DNA of 32,947 nucleotides, taken from the NCBI GenBank assembly GCA_945903635.1, contig CAMDOT010000043.1, positions 1 to 32,947 on the forward strand, written 5' to 3'. A program made the translations under genes and the position numbers. Below are positions 22,510 to 30,025 of the stretch, in pieces. Source of the stretch: Rhizobium sp. Q54. Lineage in GTDB: Bacteria; Pseudomonadota; Alphaproteobacteria; Reyranellales; Reyranellaceae. The notes under the pieces were generated by a model. That model was not told where the DNA came from, searched no databases, and was given only the letters and a program-made list of their open reading frames with translations. Position 1 is the first letter of the stretch. Every line of letters starts with the position of its first letter.

Positions 22510-23915
22510 GGCGTGGCTCCGGTCGTTCGGGGGAGAGGCGCGCGGTATTGGCGGGCGAGCTGTTCGGCCTGGTATTCGGCGCCCAATGCCTGCTCGGTGC
22601 GGCCGACCCGGCGATAAAGGCCGGCCAGCGCTCGCTTGGTCCAGGGCACGGTCGGCCGTTCCTTTTCGTCGGCCTGCAGCAAGGCCATCGCCGCGTCGTT
22701 CCACTCGGCGCGGATCAGGGCGTCGAGATGGATCGCGCCGAACAGGGAGCGCTGCGCGATGCTGCCGCCGATCGATTGCAGGTGCGGCACCGCCTGGCCG
22801 AGCAGGCGCGCGGCCTCGGCATGCTGGCCCTTGGCGTGGGCGGCGAGCCCGTGGGCCGCCGGCACGGCGCAATCGGCCCAGGCCTCGCGCTCGAACGGCT
22901 TGGCGCGCTCGGCGCGGTCTTCCAGGCTCGCCAGCATCTCGGTGACGGCGCTCTGTTCACCGGCTCGGGCGAGGCCATAGAGATACTGCAGGTCGAGGAA
23001 GGGCGAGAAGTGCTCGTGCAGGCGCGGCTTCAGATAGGTCGCCACGTCGGCCCAGCGATCACCCACGTCGACGCCGCGCAACTCCAGCCGCGCCAGCAAT
23101 GAGACGGCATTGATCTGGTCCTCGCAGAATTCCTTCCACACGCCCCACACACGCTTGTCGTAGAGCACCAGCGCCTCGTCGGTGCGGTCTAGGTCGATCA
23201 GGAACAGCGCCAGATGCCACCAGTTGTGGGTGTACATGAAGGAGTTGCAGTCCTTCCAGGTGTCGGACATCTCCTCCAGGAAGGCGACACCCTCCGGCAT
23301 CCTGCCGCGCGCTTCGAGACAATGGGCGACGGCGTGGTGCGCCCACGGATCGCGGCGATCCATCGCCAACCCCTCGCGCGCCGCCGCCTCAGCCTCGTCG
23401 ATGCGGTTGCACTCTTCCAGGCCAAACGCATACATCGCCCAGACGAAACGGTTGTCGGCATTGGCCTTGGCGAGCCGCTCGCCCACGTCGAGCAGCGTCT
23501 CGGCATCGCCACGGTTGAAGGCCAGGAGCTGGGCGAGTTTGCCGGCCAGCAGATCGCGCGGCCACTCGGCGACGATTTTGCGGAAATGCTCCAGGCTGCG
23601 GTCGTCGTCGCCCGCGACCCACGCCTCGATGGCAGCGAGCCAGATTTGCTCGCGTACGTTGGCGCCGGCCGACATTGCTTTGGCCCGTGCAGCGTAGCGC
23701 GCCGCGGCGGCATGACCTTCGGGCGAGTACATGGAAAGGACGAGGCTGGCCGCGACCAGCGGCAGCATCAGGCACTTCTCTTCCTTGTCGGCGGCGGCGA
23801 TGAAGTCGGCGAAGCGCTTGCCGAAGCTCAGCCATTCCTGCGTGACGAAATCCAGCGCCGCGATCACGCCGTCGCTGGCATCGCTCAAGTCCAACCCTTG
23901 CCCGTCGCGCGCCAC
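22506..23915 (-). CDS. Tetratricopeptide-repeat protein, TTC38-like
   Basis: All-helical protein of about 469 aa with no signal peptide. It resembles the TTC38 family: WAHHAVAHCLEARGR (191-205) and HNWWHLALF (230-238) match that family's conserved His-rich helices. TPR-like helix pairs run through the sequence, for example NRIDEAEAAAREGLAMDRRDPWA. The start is uncertain. I chose the GTG at 23915 because family similarity begins near it and it leaves room for divergent promoters. An open frame continues to a GTG at 24023 but would overlap the divergent TctC gene. It is the first gene of the operon with two amidases. Function is unknown; the conserved His residues hint at more than scaffolding. 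Confidence 0.82.
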   Translation of the reverse strand: MARDGQGLDLSDASDGVIAALDFVTQEWLSFGKRFADFIAAADKEEKCLMLPLVAASLVLSMYSPEGHAAAARYAARAKAMSAGANVREQIWLAAIEAWVAGDDDRSLEHFRKIVAEWPRDLLAGKLAQLLAFNRGDAETLLDVGERLAKANADNRFVWAMYAFGLEECNRIDEAEAAAREGLAMDRRDPWAHHAVAHCLEARGRMPEGVAFLEEMSDTWKDCNSFMYTHNWWHLALFLIDLDRTDEALVLYDKRVWGVWKEFCEDQINAVSLLARLELRGVDVGDRWADVATYLKPRLHEHFSPFLDLQYLYGLARAGEQSAVTEMLASLEDRAERAKPFEREAWADCAVPAAHGLAAHAKGQHAEAARLLGQAVPHLQSIGGSIAQRSLFGAIHLDALIRAEWNDAAMALLQADEKERPTVPWTKRALAGLYRRVGRTEQALGAEYQAEQLARQYRAPLPRTTGATP

Positions 23916-23950
23916 CAAATACCCCCATTTTTCTTGGCGGAGCTTCGCAT

Positions 23951-23986
23951 GCCGTGCGACCTTGGGCAAAATACCGGGAGGAAAAA
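23951..23986 (+). promoter_or_regulatory. Leader of TctC gene 1, duplicated before TctC gene 2
   Basis: This stretch reads GCCGTGCGACC, then TTGGGCAAAATACC, then GGGAGGAAAAA up to the ATG. The 35-nt stretch before the second TctC gene (24994-25028) matches it at about 80% of positions, including the first 11 bases and GGAGGAA. It holds the ribosome-binding site and an A-rich centre that could include a -10 element. Confidence 0.65.
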
Positions 23987-24958
23987 ATGAACCGCCGTCG
24001 CCTGCTGGGTTTCGCCTCGGCACTGGTCCTCACCCCCGCCGCGGTGCGGGCGCAGACATTCCCCGATCGCCCGATCCGCTTCGTCGTGCCCTATGCGCCG
24101 GGCGGCTCGACCGACACCTCGGCGCGCATCGTCTCCGAGCGGCTGTCCGCGCTGCTGGGTCAGTCGGTGATCGTCGAGAACAAGCCGGGCGGCGGCACCA
24201 TCATCGGCACCGAGATCGTGGCCAAGGCCAAGCCCGACGGCCACACCATCCTCCTGACCCCCGCCGCCATGATCGCCAACGCCGCGTTCGGCGTCGCCGT
24301 ACCCTACGACATCGACAAGGATCTCATCCCGGTCATGAGCTTCGTCGACCTGCCGATGCTGCTCGCCGCCAGCAACAACGCGCCGTTCAAGTCGGTCGCC
24401 GAACTGATCGCCTGGTCGAAAGCCGAGCCCGGTCGCACTGTTGCCTACGCCTCGGCCGGCGTCGGCGCGCTCACGCATCTGTGGGGCGAGTATGTTAAAG
24501 CGCGCACCGGCATGCCGCTCGAGCATGTCGGCTACAAGGGCAGCGCCGAAGCGTTGCGCGATGTCATCGCGGGCCACGTGCCGCTGTTCTCCGACGTGCT
24601 GGTGCCGACCGCGACGGCGATCCGCGCGGGCCAGCTGCGCGGCCTTGCGGTGGCGATGGCCCAGCGCTCGGAACTGCTGCCCGATGTGCCCACGGTGGCC
24701 GAGGCGGGCCTGCCCGGCATGGAAGGCTCGGTGCCGTTCGGCATCTCCGTGCCCGGCGGCACGCCGGCGCCGGTGGTGGCGCGGCTGAACGCGGTGTTCA
24801 ACGAGGCGCTGGCCGATCCCGCGACACGTCGCAAGCTGCTCGACCTCGGCTTCGTGCCAGTCGGCGGACCACCGCAGAACTACGCCACGATACTCACCAC
24901 CGAGATCGCGAAATGGCGCAAGGTGATCAAGGACTCGAAGATCCCGCCGCCCCAGTGA
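23987..24958 (+). CDS. Tripartite tricarboxylate transporter-type substrate-binding protein (TctC/Bug), copy 1
   Basis: Periplasmic solute-binding protein of 323 aa. The export signal MNRRRLLGFASALVLTP has an RRRLLGF core that could use the Tat route, and cleaves near AVRA-QTFPDRP. The mature protein shows Bug-family hallmarks: RPIRFVVPYAPGGSTDTSAR, VENKPGGGTIIGTE, YASAGVGALTHLWGE, VGYKGSAEALRD and LLPDVPTVAEAGLPG. GGGAGG lies 5 nt before the ATG. It binds a carboxylate or similar ligand for a TctAB permease, but no TctA or TctB gene is in the window. It is divergent from the TPR-amidase operon, with 71 nt between the starts, and is followed by a paralog of exactly equal length. Confidence 0.95.
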   Translation: MNRRRLLGFASALVLTPAAVRAQTFPDRPIRFVVPYAPGGSTDTSARIVSERLSALLGQSVIVENKPGGGTIIGTEIVAKAKPDGHTILLTPAAMIANAAFGVAVPYDIDKDLIPVMSFVDLPMLLAASNNAPFKSVAELIAWSKAEPGRTVAYASAGVGALTHLWGEYVKARTGMPLEHVGYKGSAEALRDVIAGHVPLFSDVLVPTATAIRAGQLRGLAVAMAQRSELLPDVPTVAEAGLPGMEGSVPFGISVPGGTPAPVVARLNAVFNEALADPATRRKLLDLGFVPVGGPPQNYATILTTEIAKWRKVIKDSKIPPPQ

Positions 24959-24993
24959 GCTGAAATCGTGCACTATGGGATGCGTATCCATAC

Positions 24994-25028
24994 GCCGTGC
25001 GACCCTGGATAAAATATCAGGAGGAAGA
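24994..25028 (+). promoter_or_regulatory. Leader of TctC gene 2 (second copy of the duplicated leader)
   Basis: GCCGTGCGACC, then CTGGATAAAATATC, then AGGAGGAAGA leads into the ATG at 25029. It matches the leader at 23951-23986 with one fewer base. It includes a strong Shine-Dalgarno. The spacer between the two genes is only 70 nt, so the second gene could be read from upstream or from this leader. Confidence 0.65.
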
Positions 25029-26000
25029 ATGAAACGCCGTGGCTTGATGAAGGGCGCTGCAGCGCTGGCTCTCGCACCCTCGGTGGTGCGCGCCCAGTCA
25101 TTCCCCGACCACCCGATCCGCTTCGTCGTGCCTTATGCGCCAGGCGGCGCCACCGACACTTCGGCCCGCATCGCCGCGGAGTACCTCACGGCCAAGCTCG
25201 GCCAGCAGGTGCTGGTCGACAACAAGCCGGGTGGCGGCACCATCATCGGCACCGAGATCGTCGCCAAGGCCAAGCCCGACGGCTACACGATCCTGCTGGC
25301 GCCGGCGCCGGTCGCCACCAACACGTCCTTCGGTCTCAAGCTGCCCTACGATCCGGTCAAGGATCTGGCGCCGGTCTGCAGCTACGTCGACATGCCGTTG
25401 CTGCTCGCCTGCAATCCCAACGCACCGTTCAAGACCGTGGCCGAGCTGATCGCCTGGGCCAAGACCCAGTCCGCCCCCGTGCCTTATGCCTCTGCCGGCA
25501 ACGCCAGCATGCCGCATCTGTGGGGCGAGCAGTTCAAGACGGAGGTTGGCATCAGGCTCGAGCACATCGGTTACAAGGGCAGTGCGGATGCGCTGAAGGA
25601 CGTGCTGGGCGGACACGTCATGCTGTTCTCCGACACGCTGCTGCCGACTGGTCTCGCGGTGAAGGACGGCCGGCTGCGCGGCCTGGTCGTGGCGGCCGCC
25701 AAGCGCGTGCCCATGCTGCCGGACGTGCCCACGGTGATGGAGGCGGGTCTGCCCGCCAACCTGCAGGGTGCGGTGTTCTTCGGCGTGATGGCGCCGGGCG
25801 GTACGCCCGAACCGATCATTGCCCGGCTGAACGCGGCCTTCAACGAGATGATCGCCGATCCCGCGACAGCCAAGAAACTTGTCGACCTCGGCTTCGTCCT
25901 GGTCGGTGGCAGTGCGGCCGATTACAGCAAGCGCCTCGCCGCCGAGACGGAAAAGTGGCGCAAGGTCATCAAGGATTCAAACATCACGGCGCCGGCTTAA
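25029..26000 (+). CDS. Tripartite tricarboxylate transporter-type substrate-binding protein (TctC/Bug), copy 2
   Basis: Periplasmic binding protein of 323 aa, paralogous to and the same length as the preceding gene. The signal peptide MKRRGLMKGAAALALAP cleaves near VVRA-QSFPDHP. Shared hallmarks include HPIRFVVPYAPGGATDTSAR, VDNKPGGGTIIGTE, YASAGNASMPHLWGE, IGYKGSADALKD and MLPDVPTVMEAGLPA. The start is fixed by AGGAGG 5 nt upstream; an in-frame ATG at 24975 is not needed. Differences from copy 1 in the ligand-facing segments (LAPAPVATNTSFGLKLPYD against LTPAAMIANAAFGVAVPYD) suggest a different ligand preference, but that is inference. A perfect 24-nt palindrome begins inside its stop codon. 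Confidence 0.95.
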   Translation: MKRRGLMKGAAALALAPSVVRAQSFPDHPIRFVVPYAPGGATDTSARIAAEYLTAKLGQQVLVDNKPGGGTIIGTEIVAKAKPDGYTILLAPAPVATNTSFGLKLPYDPVKDLAPVCSYVDMPLLLACNPNAPFKTVAELIAWAKTQSAPVPYASAGNASMPHLWGEQFKTEVGIRLEHIGYKGSADALKDVLGGHVMLFSDTLLPTGLAVKDGRLRGLVVAAAKRVPMLPDVPTVMEAGLPANLQGAVFFGVMAPGGTPEPIIARLNAAFNEMIADPATAKKLVDLGFVLVGGSAADYSKRLAAETEKWRKVIKDSNITAPA

Positions 26001-26022
26001 GCGCTCCGCATGCGGAGCGCTT
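25999..26022. terminator. Perfect 24-nt palindrome overlapping the TctC-2 stop codon
   Basis: AAGCGCTCCGCA and TGCGGAGCGCTT are exact reverse complements with no spacer. The first two bases are the last two of the TAA stop. As RNA it would form a GC-rich hairpin right behind the gene, suitable for 3'-end protection or weak termination. No T-run follows. Downstream to 26133 there is only short G/C-rich sequence with repeated GCGC words and no gene. Confidence 0.55.
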
Positions 26023-26133
26023 GGTGGCGTGTAGCGCTGCAGGGAGCGGAGCGACCGAAGCGCGTGCGCCACTCCGAGCAGAATGAATCGAGGTGCCCGA
26101 AGGTGCGCAATTGGAAGCCAGAGCTAGCCAACG

Positions 26134-26520
26134 CTAACTCTTCGGCGACCCGCCGAGGAAGCAGAAGATGTTGCCGGCCTGACTGGCGCAGATGTGTGAG
26201 TTGCCGTCTGGCGCCAAGGTCTTGAGCACGACGCGCGGCGGCACCTGTATCCAGCGGCCGTTCAGCAGCGCGTACCACATGCCGTCGTCCTTCTGGTAGG
26301 CGCGGGTCGGGCGGCAATCGCCCTCGAGTGTGCCGTCGGCCCGTTTCTTCTGAGCGTTACAGCACGAGGCGTTCGAGCCCGGCTGTTTCAGCTTTTCGTA
26401 CCAGTCGTGATTTTCGCTGTGGCCCTGGCCGTGCTGGCCATCCTGGGCAATGGCTCGCGCGCCGACGGTGGCGCTGGTGAGCAGAAAGAAGATTGCAACG
26501 ATTGCGACACGCATACACAT
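26134..26520 (-). CDS. Small Cys-rich periplasmic protein of unknown function
   Basis: Protein of about 128 aa with a signal peptide (MRVAIVAIFFLLTSATVGARA, cleavage near ARA-IAQ). The mature part has HDWYEKLKQPGSNASCCN, then EGDCRPTRAY, WYALLNGRWIQVPPRVVL, SPDGNSHIC-type ending SHICAS, and IFCFLGG. The paired Cys-Cys plus three later Cys suggest disulfides or metal binding. I recall similar uncharacterised proteins in other alphaproteobacteria, but no named domain. I took the ATG at 26520; the ATG at 26514 is equally possible. The longer frame to 26622 would put 34 non-hydrophobic residues before the signal peptide. It is monocistronic, with an A/T-rich stretch upstream (26575-26640). Confidence 0.8.
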   Translation of the reverse strand: MCMRVAIVAIFFLLTSATVGARAIAQDGQHGQGHSENHDWYEKLKQPGSNASCCNAQKKRADGTLEGDCRPTRAYQKDDGMWYALLNGRWIQVPPRVVLKTLAPDGNSHICASQAGNIFCFLGGSPKS

Positions 26521-26638
26521 GAGGGCCCCACCCAAACGCGTAAACCAGCCTGAACCGAGCCTCCCTGAGACCTTATCGACTTCATTCCCGTCTTTGCAAT
26601 CTATACCATATATAGTGTTCACGCGACCCGAATATGCT

Positions 26639-27508
26639 TCATATCGTATGAAATGGGTCGCGCGCCCGTAGCTCCTCGACGACCGGCACGAAATCCGGAT
26701 CGTCGGCCGAGAGCATGCCGTGGCGGACGAAGAAATCGATCAGCACCAGGTTGCAGTTGTACTTGAACTCCGACGTGTCGCGCACGGTCTCGAAGACACG
26801 CCGCGCCGGCCACAGTTCGAACGAGTGGACCTCACCATCGTTGGCTGCAGGCGTGAAGTCGGCCGGCAGTTCGAGATCGAAGCAACTCATGACATCGGGC
26901 TTTAGCTGCGCGCCCGACTGGTTCCAGTAGGACACGAAGCCCACCGCCTTGGCCTGCCGCGCAAGCTCGGGTGGGATCGAAGCTTCCTCGCCGCATTCCT
27001 TCACCAGGTTGTCGTGCAGGCCGATGCCGGCAGGCTGGCCGCCGGCCACCGTATTGTCGAGCTGCCCGGGAAAGGTCGGCTTGGTGTAGGACCGGCGCGG
27101 CACCCAGATGTGCAATCCATCACCCTGCCGCACATAGCCCGTCATGTGCGGCCCGAAGGCGCGCACGCCGAACCACGGCACCGCCGAGCGCTCCATCTCG
27201 AGCAGAGCCGGCCGGGCGAATTCCCAGGTGACCGAATAAGCCTCCTCGCGCCACAGGCCCTTGAAGTGACCTTCTTCGCGCAACTGGAGCAGGAAGCTCC
27301 GCATTGCCGCCGTTCGCTTGAAGGGCGTGTCGAGTGCGGGATCGAGATGCCAGGCCTTGTCGCGGTGCGCGAACAGGTCGGGACGGCGCGCGAGTTCGGG
27401 CGCGAAGTCGCGATGAATGAAGCCCGCGCGCTCAGGCCCGACGAACCAGGGTTCGAACTGGGAGAGGTCGGCGTTGTTGCAACGCCTGATATGGTCGAGG
27501 AAGGACAT
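26639..27508 (-). CDS. DUF4743/Nudix hydrolase family protein
   Basis: Protein of 289 aa. An N-terminal DUF4743-like region (about 1-120, with FEPWFVGPERAGFIHRDFA) precedes a Nudix domain. The strand leading in is HIWVPRRSYTKPTFPGQLDN, followed by VAGGQPAGIGLHDNLVKE and the box end KECGEEASI (170-178). The box differs from the standard G-x5-E-x7-REUxEExGU because the first Glu is absent and Arg is Lys. This is usual for the TPK2-associated/YJR142W-like subgroup, some members of which act on damaged thiamine diphosphate. The start at 27508 gives the family N-terminus, but no Shine-Dalgarno is visible. It is divergent from the thioesterase gene, with only about 21 nt between starts. Confidence 0.88.
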   Translation of the reverse strand: MSFLDHIRRCNNADLSQFEPWFVGPERAGFIHRDFAPELARRPDLFAHRDKAWHLDPALDTPFKRTAAMRSFLLQLREEGHFKGLWREEAYSVTWEFARPALLEMERSAVPWFGVRAFGPHMTGYVRQGDGLHIWVPRRSYTKPTFPGQLDNTVAGGQPAGIGLHDNLVKECGEEASIPPELARQAKAVGFVSYWNQSGAQLKPDVMSCFDLELPADFTPAANDGEVHSFELWPARRVFETVRDTSEFKYNCNLVLIDFFVRHGMLSADDPDFVPVVEELRARDPFHTI

Positions 27509-27529
27509 GCGCCCGGGAGATAGCATAGA

Positions 27530-27913
27530 GTGCAGCCGATGACAGAAGACGAACTGCAGAAGCTGCTTGAGACGACCCTGCCGGCCGCCGACCTGCACGG
27601 CCTGTTCGTCGAGGAATGCCAGGACCAGGACGTGCGCCTCAGGTTTTCACCCGGGCCGGATAGTGCGTGGACGACATCGGCTCTGCTGTCGCTGGTCGAC
27701 ACTGCGCTCAGGGCTGCATCGGGCGTGACGGCCGTGCTCTCCCATCTCAACGTCACCGTGTTGAAGCCGGCCCAGGCGGCCGACGTCATCTCACTGTCGC
27801 GCGTCATCCGTCGTGACGGCGATCAGGTCCATGCCGAGGCCTGGCTGTTCAGCCACGCCGCCGTCGATCCGATGGTGCACGCGACGGCTAGTCTCTCGAC
27901 TCGGCCGCGCTAG
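27530..27913 (+). CDS. Hotdog-fold (PaaI-like) thioesterase family protein
   Basis: Protein of 124-127 aa that would hydrolyse acyl-CoA thioesters. The hotdog helix is SALLSLVDTALRAAS and the sheet includes SHLNVTVLKPAQAADVI and VHAEAWLFS, as in the 4HBT/PaaI group. The usual HGG region is changed to SAWTTSALLSLVD, so the catalytic Asp or Asn must be assigned by alignment. The start is either the GTG at 27530, with GGGAG about 10 nt upstream, or the ATG at 27539. The stop lies 4 nt inside the convergent ethylmalonyl-CoA mutase gene end. A CoA-ester role would suit that neighbour. Confidence 0.82.
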   Translation: MQPMTEDELQKLLETTLPAADLHGLFVEECQDQDVRLRFSPGPDSAWTTSALLSLVDTALRAASGVTAVLSHLNVTVLKPAQAADVISLSRVIRRDGDQVHAEAWLFSHAAVDPMVHATASLSTRPR

Positions 27914-29922
27914 GCCGCCTCTTTCCAGGCTGAGTCCACGACCGCCACGACGTCGCGCATGATTTGCGTGAGGTCGAAATCCTTGGGCGTGTAGACGCGC
28001 GCCACGCCCGCGGCGATCAGCGCCTCGGCGTCGGCCGGTGGGATGATGCCGCCCACCACGACCGGCACGTCGCCGATGCCGGCGGCACGCAGGCCCGCCA
28101 GCACGTCGCCGACCAGCGAGACATGGCCGCCCGACAGGATCGAGAGCCCGACCACGTGCACGCTCTCCTCGAGGGCGGCGTTCACGATGCGCTCGGGCGT
28201 GAGGCGGATGCCCTCGTAGACCACTTCCATGCCGCAGTCGCGGGCACGCACGGCGATCTGCTCGGCGCCGTTGGAATGGCCATCGAGGCCGGGCTTGCCG
28301 ACCAGGATCTTTATGCGGCGGCCGAGGCGCCGTGAAACGGTGTCGACCTCGCGGCGCACGGCTTCGAGCCTGCCGTCGGTCACGCCGGCGGCGCGGGCGA
28401 CACCGGTCGGCGCGCGATATTCGCCGAACACCTGGCGCAGCGTGTCGGTCCACTCGCCCGTCGTGACGCCGGCTTGGGCACAGGCGATCGACACCGGCAT
28501 GATGTTGCGATCTTCTTTGGCGGCAGATGCGAGCTCGGCCAGCGCCTTCTTCACCGCCGCGCCATCGCGCGCCGCGCGCCAGGCGTTGAGCCGCTCGACC
28601 TGGCCGCTCTCGACCGAGGCATCGACGGTCATGATCGACTCCTGGCCGCCGCCGGAGAGCGGCGAGAGTGCGCCTTCGGTATAGGCGTTGACGCCGACCA
28701 CGGTCTGGTCGCCCGATTCGATGGCAGCGAGGCGCTTGAGGTTCGATTCGACCAGACGCTGCTTCATGTAGGCAGATTCGATGGCCGCCACCGCGCCGCC
28801 GATATCGTCGATGCGCGCCATCTCGGCCAGCGCCTCCTGCTTCAGCGCCTCCACCTTGGCGGCAATCTCGGTGCTGCCGTCGAAGATGTCGCCGTATTCC
28901 AGCAGGTCGGTCTCGAAGGCTACGATCTGCTGCAGGCGCAGCGACCATTGCTGGTCCCACGGCCGCGGCAGGCCCAGCGCCTCGTTCCAGGCGGGGAGCT
29001 GCACCGAGCGCGCGCGCGCGTTCTTGCTCATCACCACGGCCAGCATCTCGAGCAGGATGCGATAGACGTTGTTCTCGGGCTGCTGCTCGGTGAGGCCGAG
29101 CGAATTCACCTGCACGCCGTAGCGGAACAGCCGCTGCTTGGGATCGGTGACGCCGTAGCGGTTGAGCGTGATGTCTTCCCACATCTCGGCGAACGCCCGC
29201 ATCTTGCACATCTCGGTGACGAAGCGGATGCCGGCATTCACGAAGAAGGAGATGCGGCCCACGACCTGCGGGAAGTCGGCATCAGGCACCTGGCCGCGTG
29301 CCTTCACGGCATCGAGCACGGCGATGGCGTTGGCCAGCGAGAAGGCCAGCTCCTGCACCGGCGTGGCACCTGCTTCCTGCAGGTGATAGCTGCAGACGTT
29401 CATCGGGTTCCACTTGGGAACCTCGCGGTAGGTGAAGCCGATCGTGTCGGCCGTCAGCCGCAGCGACGGCTCGGGCGGAAAGATATAAGTGCCGCGGGAA
29501 AGATATTCCTTGATGATGTCGTTCTGCGTCGTGCCCTGAAGCTTGTTGCGCGCCACGCCCTGTGCCTCGCCCGCCGCTATATAGAGAGACAGCAGCCACG
29601 CCGCCGGCGCGTTGATGGTCATCGACGTGTTCATCTTGTCGAGCGGGATGCCATCGAACAGCGCGCGCATGTCGCCAAGGTGACTGATCGGGACGCCCAC
29701 CTTGCCGACCTCGCCGCGGGCCAGCGGATGGTCGCTGTCGTAGCCGGTCTGGGTCGGCAAATCGAAGGCGACGCTGAGGCCGGTCTGACCGCGCGCCAGA
29801 TTGGTGCGGTAGAGCTCGTTGGACTTCTCGGCCGTGGAATGGCCGGCGTAAGTCCGGATCAGCCAGGGCCGATCCTTTTTGGGCGCCTGATGTTTGGGCG
29901 CAGGGGGCGTCGTCTTGGTCAT
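27910..29922 (-). CDS. ecm: Ethylmalonyl-CoA mutase
   Basis: Adenosylcobalamin-dependent mutase of 670 aa that converts (2R)-ethylmalonyl-CoA to (2S)-methylsuccinyl-CoA in the ethylmalonyl-CoA pathway. The N-terminal barrel opens with RPWLIRTYAGHSTAEKSN, the form found in Ecm (methylmalonyl-CoA mutase has RQYAGFS-type sequence), and continues with FDLPTQTGYDSDHPLARGEV and QGTTQNDIIKEYLSRG. The B12-binding domain begins near 535, with Asp547-x-His549-x2-Gly552 in GKPGLDGHSNGAEQ, then SILSGGH and VVGGIIPPAD. Single-chain layout and length fit Ecm. The start at 29922 lacks a good Shine-Dalgarno; the frame extends to 30042 without a better site. No other pathway genes (ccr, mcd, mch) are in the window. 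Confidence 0.93.
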   Translation of the reverse strand: MTKTTPPAPKHQAPKKDRPWLIRTYAGHSTAEKSNELYRTNLARGQTGLSVAFDLPTQTGYDSDHPLARGEVGKVGVPISHLGDMRALFDGIPLDKMNTSMTINAPAAWLLSLYIAAGEAQGVARNKLQGTTQNDIIKEYLSRGTYIFPPEPSLRLTADTIGFTYREVPKWNPMNVCSYHLQEAGATPVQELAFSLANAIAVLDAVKARGQVPDADFPQVVGRISFFVNAGIRFVTEMCKMRAFAEMWEDITLNRYGVTDPKQRLFRYGVQVNSLGLTEQQPENNVYRILLEMLAVVMSKNARARSVQLPAWNEALGLPRPWDQQWSLRLQQIVAFETDLLEYGDIFDGSTEIAAKVEALKQEALAEMARIDDIGGAVAAIESAYMKQRLVESNLKRLAAIESGDQTVVGVNAYTEGALSPLSGGGQESIMTVDASVESGQVERLNAWRAARDGAAVKKALAELASAAKEDRNIMPVSIACAQAGVTTGEWTDTLRQVFGEYRAPTGVARAAGVTDGRLEAVRREVDTVSRRLGRRIKILVGKPGLDGHSNGAEQIAVRARDCGMEVVYEGIRLTPERIVNAALEESVHVVGLSILSGGHVSLVGDVLAGLRAAGIGDVPVVVGGIIPPADAEALIAAGVARVYTPKDFDLTQIMRDVVAVVDSAWKEAA

Positions 29923-29942
29923 GGTGGCGGCCAATGGCAGGG

Positions 29943-29971
29943 TTGACGTACACTCCCGTACACCAATAGAT
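29943..29971 (+). promoter_or_regulatory. Putative promoter with 7-bp direct repeats between ecm and the YjgN gene
   Basis: TTGACG (29943-29948) is a good -35 match. An A/T-rich CAATAGAT lies 16-17 nt later and is only a fair -10 candidate. Within the spacer the heptamer CGTACAC occurs twice (29947-29953 and 29957-29963) at a 10-nt period, suggesting an operator. The region also forms the 5' leader of the divergent ecm gene. Confidence 0.35.
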
Positions 29972-30025
29972 GCTGCACCGCAGCATGGAATATTTCGCAG
30001 TGCAGCCGAGAGAATTGGGCCAGCC

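Noticed and set aside
23885..24991. Minus-strand open frame of 368 codons opposite TctC gene 1
   Set aside because: Shadow frame; the plus strand has a signal peptide, the Bug motifs and a strong Shine-Dalgarno.
26001..26133. Structured RNA gene after TctC gene 2
   Set aside because: Apart from the palindrome at 25999-26022 I could not fold a consistent long structure, and no known RNA family was recognised.
28474..29946. Plus-strand open frame of 490 codons opposite ecm
   Set aside because: Antisense shadow of a highly conserved enzyme; low-complexity His/Arg-rich product with no recognisable fold.
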